Below are positions 1 through 6,900 of a stretch of DNA of 32,062 nucleotides, in pieces. A program made the position numbers and the translations under genes. Origin of the DNA: Candidatus Zixiibacteriota bacterium (GTDB taxonomy: Bacteria > Zixibacteria > MSB-5A5 > WJJR01); assembly GCA_016199865.1 (NCBI GenBank), contig JACQFV010000159.1:1-32062 (forward strand), in the 5' to 3' direction. Numbering within the stretch: position 1 is the stretch's first letter; each line of letters begins with the position of its first letter. Under the pieces are notes generated by a model. It made no database searches. It saw only the letters and a program-made list of their open reading frames with translations, and was not told where the DNA came from.

Positions 1-1
1 C

Positions 2-229
2 GGACTCAAGACCACCCAGACCGAGTTCTTGCCGCCGTACGCGCCCGAGCTGAATCCGGTGGAGGGGCTGTGGGGTTACCTCAAAATGAACCCGCTGGCC
101 AATCACGCCCCCCGGGATGCCGATGAGCTCGCCGTCCAGGCCGACTGGATCGTCCGAGAGGTTCAGGACGACACCCACCTGCTTCGTTCGTTCATCAAGA
201 GGACCCCGCTTTCTCTATGCCTTAAATAG
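2..229 (+). CDS. IS630-family transposase, C-terminal part (cut by window edge)
   Basis: The reading frame is open from base 2 to a TAG at 227-229, so the track start (TTG at 29) is only the first start-like codon and the gene continues off the left edge. The peptide carries PPYAPELNPVEGLWGYLK, the C-terminal signature of IS630/Tc1-type DDE transposases, in which the Glu of NPVE is the third catalytic acidic residue. The rest is the usual short helical tail. The protein would cut and paste the element into TA targets. It converges on the membrane-protein operon, with only 4 bases between its stop and that of the neighbour. Whether the element is intact cannot be judged from this end alone. 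Confidence 0.85.
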   Translation, partial: GLKTTQTEFLPPYAPELNPVEGLWGYLKMNPLANHAPRDADELAVQADWIVREVQDDTHLLRSFIKRTPLSLCLK

Positions 230-233
230 GACA

Positions 234-905
234 TTAGTTATGCGTATACCAATAGTACCAGGGGAGCCAGCTGGCGGCATTGAGCCACGTGAAGACGAGG
301 AACTGGAAGCGGTCGATCAACAATGAGACGCGGGCCATGACGGTGAATCCAAAAGAAGCGCCGAATCCAACCATCAGCACGACAATGCCGACTTTGGCGA
401 TCAGGCCGATCGCGCCCTTGTGCTCCTTGGAGAAGAAGAAGTAGATGAGCGCGGCCACCAGACCCAGAAGAATGATGACGTTGTTGATAATGCCGCCAGT
501 GGTGGCCTGGGGGGAGTGCATGTAGGTCACCAGTGCGACCGAGCCGTTCAAATGCTCGACGACCTTTGCCTTCATCTCGAGCGGAATGGCCGCGCCGGTG
601 GCGACGCCGAGGTAGAGCGCCAAGGGGTAACGGGAAATCCAGGTCCATTTCGGCACCAAGCGCGTCCACATCAGAATCCCCAGACACAGGGGGATGACGT
701 ACCACCACTTCCCCTGTTGGAGTCGCTCGATGATGTTCGGCATCACGACGGTGTAATAGAAGATCACCACCCAATACCCGGCCGTGACCCCTACCACCAG
801 GTGCTCGGCAAATTTGTAGAACGGGTTGTCTTTGTAAAGAAATGAGAAGATCGCGAGCGTCAGAAACGCGGCAATGGTCGTCGATATCACGGAACCCCAA
901 TCCAT
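234..905 (-). CDS. Polytopic membrane protein of unknown function (operon gene 4)
   Basis: A 223-residue hydrophobic protein with six or seven predicted transmembrane segments, the first near residues 8-26 and the last two near 175-215. I do not recognise a named family. It is the last gene of a four-gene minus-strand operon, 19 bases after its upstream partner, so it probably forms a membrane complex with the other three products. Its end is odd: the final residues (YTHN) and stop lie within a few bases of the IS630 transposase stop. The inserted element may therefore have supplied the C-terminus and removed a few native residues. The ATG start at 905 is the natural one. Confidence 0.8.
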   Translation of the reverse strand: MDWGSVISTTIAAFLTLAIFSFLYKDNPFYKFAEHLVVGVTAGYWVVIFYYTVVMPNIIERLQQGKWWYVIPLCLGILMWTRLVPKWTWISRYPLALYLGVATGAAIPLEMKAKVVEHLNGSVALVTYMHSPQATTGGIINNVIILLGLVAALIYFFFSKEHKGAIGLIAKVGIVVLMVGFGASFGFTVMARVSLLIDRFQFLVFTWLNAASWLPWYYWYTHN

Positions 906-924
906 CTCTCGTCCCGCTCTCTTC

Positions 925-1776
925 TCAAGTCAAGCGACGGCGTTGGCTCTTGGGTATGGCGAAGTAGCCAACGTTGCCGGCGATGATGAAGAGAATGATG
1001 ACCATGTGGGCCACCACTTGCACCTTCATGCCTTCCACCGCCCGGCCCGGCGCTCCCACCAATTCTTCATATTCGGCGGCCCCCTTGAGTCCGCCCAAGA
1101 GCCCGAATATCTGATGGGTTTGCATGTAGGGATAGTAGTCGCTGGCCATGACGCCGGTGAGCCCCAGCGCCAAGGGCACGCCATAGCGGCCGTTGCCGTA
1201 GGTAATCCAGTAATCCGTCCCCGAGGTGCCCGAGACGTTTAGAACGGCGCGAACGTCGGTGAGGTTGCGAACGTGGGCCATCATCGGGAGGGAGTCGACG
1301 GGCACGTTGTAGTAATCCGTGGGAAATGGGATCCGGTAGTTCTGGCCCATGCCCAGAATGATCAGCGCCGGATAGGGTTTGTAACCCAAGAATACATAAT
1401 CAATGCCTCTTTTCATGCGCTCGCCGGTGCGGGCAAAATGCCGCGCCACGGCCGTGTCGAGGAGCATGGCCGTCATCACGGGACCGTTGGGGTGAAGCGC
1501 GGTCACCACAACCTTGATCTTTTTGTCAAAACACTGCCGCAGGATCGACAGACTCATCGGGTGCAATTCGGCGATGGTGGAGGGATCGTAGTCGATGGCC
1601 AGATGGATCACGTCACCGGCCTTTAGCGAGTCGACGTAATTGTAGATGTTCCGCGCCTCCTGCGAGATCGGGATGGGAACCGTGAACGGGATGACCAGAG
1701 AAATCAGCACGGACAACCCCAGCACCAGATAGATCCAGCGCCGGTCAAGGGCGAACATTTTCTCGAAAACCGTCAT
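925..1776 (-). CDS. Membrane-anchored protein with large extracytoplasmic alpha/beta domain (operon gene 3)
   Basis: The 283-residue product has an N-terminal transmembrane helix (about residues 14-36), a soluble domain of about 200 residues, and a C-terminal helix (about 254-274). The soluble part alternates beta strands and helices (for example GDVIHLAIDYDP, then IKVVVTALHP) and has a glycine-rich end (GLLGGLKGAAEYEE). It resembles in outline the PgsW-type protein at 26.5 kb: a helix, an alpha/beta domain starting with a GD-I strand, and a helix. That is my inference, not a detected homology. Spacing of 15 and 19 bases to its neighbours supports one transcript. No catalytic motif is evident. 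Confidence 0.8.
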   Translation of the reverse strand: MTVFEKMFALDRRWIYLVLGLSVLISLVIPFTVPIPISQEARNIYNYVDSLKAGDVIHLAIDYDPSTIAELHPMSLSILRQCFDKKIKVVVTALHPNGPVMTAMLLDTAVARHFARTGERMKRGIDYVFLGYKPYPALIILGMGQNYRIPFPTDYYNVPVDSLPMMAHVRNLTDVRAVLNVSGTSGTDYWITYGNGRYGVPLALGLTGVMASDYYPYMQTHQIFGLLGGLKGAAEYEELVGAPGRAVEGMKVQVVAHMVIILFIIAGNVGYFAIPKSQRRRLT

Positions 1777-1791
1777 GCGCGTCCCAAACGA

Positions 1792-2415
1792 TCAATCTCT
1801 TCCCAAGTACGAGCGTTCTATCCCCAAGACCACCTTCAGAGCGGTCGACACGATCCCCAAGCCGACGCCGATCGTGATGGCGCGCTTGGCGGCCAGATTC
1901 GGAACATTGAGTAGCCAACTGGCCGTACTGGCGGCCGGGATCGACAACGGACCCATGGGAAAGAACCGGATCATCACGATGAAGGCCGAGACGAGCAGAA
2001 CCGACGCGACGGCCGAGCGCGCCCGGAAGGCGCGGTACGCCGCGGACGCAATGAAAAACGACAGCAAGGCGAACATCGTGGGCAGGATCGACTGCATGAT
2101 GTATTGAAACTCCCACTTGTAGACCGGAGACTCCTGTCCGCCGAACCACGGGAGGCCGGCAACGATCATCGACGCCAAGCCGGCGAGCGTGACGACCGAG
2201 TACCCCCAGTCGGGCGTACGCGTTCGGACACGCTTGGCTGACATGCGGATCAGTGAGATGATTCCCAAGGAGAGGGCGAACACGCCGATGATCGGTGGCC
2301 AGTCGAGCGCCACAAACTCGTAAAAGAACTCCGACGATTCGTGCGGCACGAAATATTGGAAGACCATGAAGGCCCCAAACAGAAAGAGGAGGATTAAGGG
2401 CAACTGTCGCTTCAT
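1792..2415 (-). CDS. Six-helix membrane protein of unknown function (operon gene 2)
   Basis: The 207-residue product has about six predicted transmembrane segments (near residues 4-22, 40-58, 74-92, 103-125, 136-155 and 178-198) and short polar loops. No family is recognised. The gene starts with ATG 15 bases after the DUF6754-like gene ends and is followed 15 bases later by the next membrane protein, so co-transcription is very likely. It could be the core membrane subunit of a complex whose soluble domains face outward. A transporter or an assembly scaffold are both possible. Confidence 0.8.
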   Translation of the reverse strand: MKRQLPLILLFLFGAFMVFQYFVPHESSEFFYEFVALDWPPIIGVFALSLGIISLIRMSAKRVRTRTPDWGYSVVTLAGLASMIVAGLPWFGGQESPVYKWEFQYIMQSILPTMFALLSFFIASAAYRAFRARSAVASVLLVSAFIVMIRFFPMGPLSIPAASTASWLLNVPNLAAKRAITIGVGLGIVSTALKVVLGIERSYLGRD

Positions 2416-2430
2416 GGCACGCTCATCCCG

Positions 2431-3762
2431 CTAACGCAAATTCATCCGAAACATGGCCACGATCGAGTCCCACTGCAGCGCCGCGCCAACAACCCCGACT
2501 ACGAGAGCCGTCAGAAAGGCGGCCTTGGCCCAATCCTGGGCCTTGAGCGCGCCCAAGAGCTTGGGCTCACGCCCCAGATACGCCGAGGCGGCGTACAGTT
2601 CCTCGCCGATCAAAGCATAGTCGCAGGCGACGACAAAAAATGGTATCTGAGTCACTTGGTCGGTACCGGCAATCTGGATCGAACCGGCTACCGAGCCGGT
2701 CTCCGCGAGAACCAAGGACTCAGCGAAGAACATCCCCAGATAAAGATTGGTGGCCGTCTGCCGGCGGAGCATCGTGCCGCTCACGGCCGCCACATAAGCG
2801 AATTGCTCTTGGGTCACGAAGTAGACAATGTCCTGCTTGTAGTCCTCGGGCCGGCCGGCATCCAGGTATGACTGCCTCACGGTCTCTTGTGCGATCGTCA
2901 TCACCACACCGTCATAGCACGGCACCAACAACTCGGTGCGATGCTCGGCCACCTTCTTGGCGACACGTGACAAGATCGTCAGGGAGGCAATGGTGGCGAT
3001 GTCATCCGCGGCGCCGAGCCCCAAAACGTACAGGATCGGGCGATTCATCTCCGTCGCGCGACCGATCGCCTCATCCACGGCTGAGATCCCGGCCAGCGGC
3101 CGGATGTAGAGTGCTTTCCCGCTCTTGGCGATGCTGATGAACATCAACACGAGAACGGTGAATAGCGCCACCGGCAAGCCGATGTGCAGAATCTTATCGA
3201 CGTGGAATATCTGCCCGTGCGCCTGAACCGGAGCACTCGGATCCGAGGCGGCACGGCTGCCTGTGGCGGTCACCGCCACCACGCGGTATTGGAAGTCATT
3301 GTTGTCCGGGAGAAAATCATCGCCGTCACGGAATTTCCCTCCCGAATTGACGTAGCTCGATTGCCCCGACGGCGCCTGCCCGATGGTATCCCATTCTCCC
3401 GGGATAAAACGCCACGCCGCCGCACCATAGACCGCTGAAGCGAACAGCCGCACGTCGGGATGGGCAGGGCCGGCTGAATCGACGGGGAGCGGGCCCTTCA
3501 TCCCCGGCGACCGGAGAATCTTGTAGGCCAGGATATTCTTCTGCCCGCGCCCGTCATCAAGGGACGGATCCCACGTCACGGTGATCGCATGCCCATGATC
3601 GTTTGGAGAATCGACCGCCCGAACATTCGTGGGCGGAGCGGGATTTGTGTCGGACGTCAGACGGCTGCCATCCTGAGCCAACAGAGGCGGCGCAGACAAC
3701 AACATCAACGTCGCGAGAACGGGGAAGCTCGTTGTCGCAAGGCAAAACCGCATCATCCACAT
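2431..3762 (-). CDS. FN3-DUF6754-like membrane protein (operon gene 1)
   Basis: With the start at 3762 (MWMMRFCLATTSF) the protein has 443 residues. Its order is a signal peptide ending around LLAQ, a fibronectin type III domain (PPTNVRAVDSP... to ...YKILRS), a long linker, a central transmembrane helix (LHIGLPVALFTVLVLMF), a Rossmann-like cytosolic or membrane-apposed domain resembling DUF6754 (RPILYVLGLGAADDIATIAS, then TELLVPCYDGVVMTIAQE), and a C-terminal helix. The track start at 3822 is a TTG that forms part of the -35 box of an excellent promoter, so it cannot be translated from that transcript. ATG at 3756 or 3753 are alternatives. The function of DUF6754 is unknown. The gene heads a four-gene operon of membrane proteins. 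Confidence 0.75.
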   Translation of the reverse strand: MWMMRFCLATTSFPVLATLMLLSAPPLLAQDGSRLTSDTNPAPPTNVRAVDSPNDHGHAITVTWDPSLDDGRGQKNILAYKILRSPGMKGPLPVDSAGPAHPDVRLFASAVYGAAAWRFIPGEWDTIGQAPSGQSSYVNSGGKFRDGDDFLPDNNDFQYRVVAVTATGSRAASDPSAPVQAHGQIFHVDKILHIGLPVALFTVLVLMFISIAKSGKALYIRPLAGISAVDEAIGRATEMNRPILYVLGLGAADDIATIASLTILSRVAKKVAEHRTELLVPCYDGVVMTIAQETVRQSYLDAGRPEDYKQDIVYFVTQEQFAYVAAVSGTMLRRQTATNLYLGMFFAESLVLAETGSVAGSIQIAGTDQVTQIPFFVVACDYALIGEELYAASAYLGREPKLLGALKAQDWAKAAFLTALVVGVVGAALQWDSIVAMFRMNLR

Positions 3763-3793
3763 CCGGGCAAGGGCGAGAACGCCGACTCTCCAC

Positions 3794-3822
3794 AGTATAA
3801 GCCGATGATCAGACGCCGTCAA
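3794..3822 (-). promoter_or_regulatory. Sigma70-type promoter of the DUF6754 operon
   Basis: On the minus strand TTGACG (3822-3817) and TATACT (3799-3794) are separated by exactly 17 bases. Transcription would start near 3787, giving a leader of about 25 bases before ATG 3762. The -35 box coincides with the TTG that the ORF track uses as a start. Confidence 0.7.
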
Positions 3823-3965
3823 GCGCCGGCTGCTGTCAAGAATAACTCAGGGTTGGCCCCCCGTTCAATCGAGGCCACTGTGCGAAGTAGAGCGGTCGAT
3901 GAGCTATGCTCGTGACTTCGCCATGATGCCGAATGACCTGGATTCTACGGCTGCAGAGATCGGAG

Positions 3966-4116
3966 CTATCCGGGCGCCGCGGCCGGCAACATAACCTGGA
4001 CTTCACTCTCGGCCGAGCACACGATCCGCTCGACCAGCAGATGGATCAGCCGGGGCCGGGACAAGACAGGTCGCGGCAAACAAGGCAGTCATGATCAGAC
4101 TCTTCCGCAGCATCAT
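3966..4116 (-). pseudogene. Fused remnants: signal-peptide start overlapping a recombinase-like 3' end
   Basis: Two short minus-strand frames overlap. One starts at ATG 4116 after a good ribosome binding site (GGAGAGGACAGAAG), reads like a signal peptide (MMLRKSLIMTALFAATCLV) and stops after 37 residues at 4003. The other ends at TAG 3966 and reads LLVERIVCSAESEVQVMLP, which resembles the C-terminal tail of serine recombinases; that likeness is weak. I read this as a junction where a secreted-protein gene lost its body and a recombinase lost everything but its tail. The remaining bases from 3823 to 4325 hold no gene I can support. Confidence 0.3.
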
Positions 4117-4325
4117 CTTCTGTCCTCTCCGTCTGGCGTGCCCCCAAACGACTCTCAATGCTCCAAGTGTTGTACGTCAAGGGCGCAAATTGGCGCCAGA
4201 TCGGGTGAGGGATCGCCGAACCTTTATGGTTAGGCAATTCCCACGGCGTCTTGTAAGATGGAAGGAGATGGCCAAAGAGGTCTGAAGAGAAGGAGGCAGG
4301 CGTCTTTCTTCTCAAGGAGTGAAGC

Positions 4326-4799
4326 ATGGTAGGCGGGACCAAGAAGAGGAGTTCCACACCGAAGCGGACAACCTCTACCACGGTGGCGGGGCGCCGCGTC
4401 ACACGGCGCGCGACGGCCAAGCACACGAAGATTACTAAGCGCCCCACAGCGGCCAAGCCGAAGAAGGCCGTGAAACCGGGAGCGTCGGCCAAGCGCCGGG
4501 TGATCCCTCCCGCCACCAGGGCGGAGCACCGTGCCCCATCGACCGCCAAGAAGTCGGTGACCTTCACTCTCGACGCACCGGCAGGATGGGACGTGGCCAT
4601 CGCCGGGACCTTCAACAATTGGCAGCCCCAGGCGATGACAAAAAGCCCAGGCGGTTTGTGGCGCGTTGCCATCAAGCTGGCGCCCGGGACCTACCAGTAC
4701 AAGTTCTTGGCGGACACCCAGTGGCGGGAAGACCCCAACAATCCCCGCAAGACCTCCAACGAGCAGGGCGGATTCAATTCGATCTGCGCCGTGTTGTGA
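4326..4799 (+). CDS. CBM48/glycogen-binding domain protein with basic histone-like N-terminus
   Basis: The 157-residue product begins after a good ribosome binding site (AAGGAGTGAAGC). Residues 1-70 are rich in Lys, Arg, Thr, Ala and Pro (TKKRSSTPKRTTSTT, AAKPKKAVKPGASAKRR), like histone H1 or DNA-binding tails. Residues about 73-157 form a family 48 carbohydrate-binding (AMPK-type glycogen-binding) domain, with the hallmark VAIAGTFNNWQP, GLWRVAIKLAPGTYQYKFL and WREDPNNP. Such isolated domains bind alpha-glucans, and the tail should bind nucleic acid or anionic polymers. There is no signal peptide, so it is probably cytoplasmic. It ends 10 bases before a recombinase remnant facing it. The ORF 4046-4675 on the other strand is its shadow. 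Confidence 0.85.
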   Translation: MVGGTKKRSSTPKRTTSTTVAGRRVTRRATAKHTKITKRPTAAKPKKAVKPGASAKRRVIPPATRAEHRAPSTAKKSVTFTLDAPAGWDVAIAGTFNNWQPQAMTKSPGGLWRVAIKLAPGTYQYKFLADTQWREDPNNPRKTSNEQGGFNSICAVL

Positions 4800-4808
4800 C
4801 CGTCGGAG

Positions 4809-4943
4809 TCACGCCTTAGCCACGGCCCGCTTCAACGTCTCATCGCTCCCCCGCGCCCATATCTCCGTCGTCGTAATCTGCCGATGTCCCAGAGCCCGTT
4901 GCACCAGGTACAGGTCGCCGGTCTTGTGGTACAGCCGGGTGGC
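4809..4943 (-). pseudogene. Tyrosine recombinase 3'-end fragment, copy A
   Basis: The minus strand reads ATRLYHKTGDLYLVQRALGH followed by RQITTTEIWARGSDETLKRA and a stop. This is the C-terminus of a XerC/D-like phage integrase: the LGH-x-x-I-x-TTEIY block normally carries the catalytic Tyr. Here that Tyr is Trp (EIW), so even a complete copy would be dead. Upstream only degenerate traces of the HxxR region remain. It sits between the CBM48 gene and a tRNA gene, a classic integrase target, and belongs to the dispersed set of fragments in this window. Confidence 0.8.
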
Positions 4944-4990
4944 GTTGGATAGCTGGCCATTCCGGGCGGGATGAAAATCTCGCGCGAAAC

Positions 4991-5020
4991 TTGACACAGG
5001 TAGACATTTTCGCTCATCTT
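4991..5020 (+). promoter_or_regulatory. Probable tRNA promoter
   Basis: A perfect -35 box TTGACA (4991-4996) is followed 18 bases later by CATCTT (5015-5020), a weak -10. It lies 10 bases before the tRNA 5' end, where a tRNA promoter should be. Confidence 0.5.
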
Positions 5021-5029
5021 CGCACACAG

Positions 5030-5106
5030 GGCGGTGTGGCTCAACTGGTTAGAGCGGCGGAATCATAATCCGCGTGTCCGGGGTTCGAATCCCTGCACCG
5101 CTACCA
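5030..5106 (+). tRNA. tRNA with CAU anticodon (elongator Met or Ile2)
   Basis: The 77 nt fold as a full cloverleaf. The acceptor is GGCGGTG with CACCGCT (first pair G-U), U8 is present, the D stem is GCTC/GAGC, the anticodon stem is GCGGA/TCCGC with loop ATCATAA (anticodon CAT), the variable loop is GTGTC, the T stem is CGGGG/CCCTG with loop TTCGAAT, and the discriminator A is followed by an encoded CCA. The C1-A72 mismatch of initiator tRNA is absent, so it is elongator Met or the lysidine-modified Ile isoacceptor; I cannot decide which. It is bordered on the left by an integrase remnant. Confidence 0.92.
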
Positions 5107-5139
5107 CTGCGGGCTGGGGATTGCCGGTCGGGTTGGACC

Positions 5140-6879
5140 ATGGCTGCTGACCATTCGGACCAGGAGAGGACAAACTTCGACGCGCCGCTGGCGGGCGGGA
5201 CGGTCGTTTCGCATTACCGCATTATCGAGAAGATCGGCGCCGGCGGAATGGGCGAGGTATATCTGGCCGAGGATACGGCCCTGAACCGGCCGGTGGCGCT
5301 GAAGTTCCTCTCTGGACGGTTGACCTCCGACGCCAGTCTGCGGTCACGCTTCACCCGTGAAGTGCAGGCGGTGGCCGCATTGAACCATCCAAACATCATC
5401 CACGTCTACGGGGTGTCCGAATTCGAGAATCGCCCCTTTTTTGCCATGGAATATGTGGAGGGGGAATCGCTGCGCGAACTGATCCAGCGTTGTCCCATCC
5501 CGATGGATCAGGTGCTCAGGATCGCCTTTGGCATCGGCGAGGGGCTGAAGGCGGCGCATCAGGTCGGTATTGTACACCGTGACGTCAAGCCGGCTAATAT
5601 CATTGTCGACCAAAGCGGCCATGTGAAGATCCTGGATTTCGGCCTGGCGAAGCGGGTCACCGATCCGGCGCTCACCAGCATGGGGTCTACTCTGGGCACG
5701 ATTTCGTACATGTCGCCGGAGCAGGCCCAGGGGCGCGAATTGGACCGGCGTTCCGACATCTTTTCCTTTGGGGTTGTCCTCTACGAGATGATCACCGGCA
5801 GACTGCCGTTCAAGGGCGACTATGACGCCGCGACACTGACGGCCATCGTCAATGAAACACCGGCGCCGCTGGCAGACCGTCGTCCGGACGCGCCGACGGC
5901 GCTGCAGCCGATCGTCGATCGGCTATTGGCCAAGGACGCCAACCACCGGTACCAGCAACTCTCTGAGGCGCTGACGGAGTTGGCAACGGTACGCGACCAG
6001 CTACGTTTGCCGACCGGCCAGCGGATTGCACCATCAAGGCGGACGAAGCAAAGAATCACCATCTACGCAGGTGCCGCCGTTGTGCTGGCCGTGCTTCTTG
6101 TTGCGTTCAGCAGATTTCTCGGCTCACGGGCGGATGTCGTGGCGCGCGGCGACAAACAAGCCGCCGTGGCGCCGGCCGATGCTGCGGCCAGCGTGAAGCA
6201 GGCCCATCCCGACACAGAGCCGATGGCGACAGTCGTAAACCATCCCGGCTCAAACGCAGGAAAACTTAGCCCTCCGTCTGAGGAGCGTGCCGCACCCGCA
6301 GCCCAGCCGATCAAAGCGCAGATCGAGGCTTCGAGCACGGCAGCGAACCGCACCAGCCAAGTGGACAATTCCGCCACGATCGCATGGCAAAAACCTGATA
6401 GCATTGTCAAAAACCCGGAGCTGCAACCGACGACGCAGACGGTAGATGAACTGCAGAGCACTCCGGAGAAACCACCGTACGGGGCAATACAGTCGGGCAG
6501 TGCTTCGGCAACTGTGCCGTCGACAGGAGCAAGTGTCGACTCGCGGCGCCAAGACTCCCTCGATATTGATGGCGTCATCCGGCGATTCTGGAAGACCCTG
6601 GAGAACCGGCGGGTTTCGGAACTCAAAGATATATATCCCCGCATGGCCGCCGACCGGGAAGCGATCTGGCGGCGTTTTGTGGACAATGCCAAAGACCTGC
6701 AGGTGGGATCGACGATCGCGAGTCTCGACCTGGGCGACAATGAGGCCGATGCGGTCGTATCAGTGAACATGGCGTTCAGGGATTCGCGTGGTTCCCGGAA
6801 ACAGACCGTGCGCTATGAGCTGCGGCTGCGTAAAACCGGAAGCCAATGGGTGATCGTGAACATGGAGCAGAGCCGCTGA
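5140..6879 (+). CDS. Transmembrane Ser/Thr protein kinase (PknB type) with C-terminal NTF2-like domain
   Basis: The track start at 5074 lies inside the tRNA, so ATG 5140 is chosen (579 residues). The kinase domain spans about residues 26-285, with glycine loop GAGGMGEV (33-40), catalytic Lys in VALKF (about 54), HRDVKPAN (146-153), DFG (166-168) and SPEQAQG in the activation segment. All are the residues needed for an active Hanks-type kinase. A juxtamembrane stretch leads to one transmembrane helix (about 306-326). A Pro/Ala/Ser/Thr-rich linker then leads to a domain at about 480-579 (IDGVIRRFWKTLENRRVSEL) that looks NTF2/DUF4440-like and would be extracytoplasmic as a sensor. No PASTA repeats are present. 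The outer-membrane protein gene follows 21 bases later, suggesting a pair. Confidence 0.88.
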   Translation: MAADHSDQERTNFDAPLAGGTVVSHYRIIEKIGAGGMGEVYLAEDTALNRPVALKFLSGRLTSDASLRSRFTREVQAVAALNHPNIIHVYGVSEFENRPFFAMEYVEGESLRELIQRCPIPMDQVLRIAFGIGEGLKAAHQVGIVHRDVKPANIIVDQSGHVKILDFGLAKRVTDPALTSMGSTLGTISYMSPEQAQGRELDRRSDIFSFGVVLYEMITGRLPFKGDYDAATLTAIVNETPAPLADRRPDAPTALQPIVDRLLAKDANHRYQQLSEALTELATVRDQLRLPTGQRIAPSRRTKQRITIYAGAAVVLAVLLVAFSRFLGSRADVVARGDKQAAVAPADAAASVKQAHPDTEPMATVVNHPGSNAGKLSPPSEERAAPAAQPIKAQIEASSTAANRTSQVDNSATIAWQKPDSIVKNPELQPTTQTVDELQSTPEKPPYGAIQSGSASATVPSTGASVDSRRQDSLDIDGVIRRFWKTLENRRVSELKDIYPRMAADREAIWRRFVDNAKDLQVGSTIASLDLGDNEADAVVSVNMAFRDSRGSRKQTVRYELRLRKTGSQWVIVNMEQSR

Positions 6880-6900
6880 CGGCATACGAGAGGAGGGTTT

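Noticed and set aside
4046-4675. 209-residue minus-strand ORF
   Set aside because: Antisense to the CBM48 gene; low-complexity shadow of its codons.
5074-5139. Track start of the kinase gene
   Set aside because: It lies inside the tRNA; ATG 5140 is the first sensible start.
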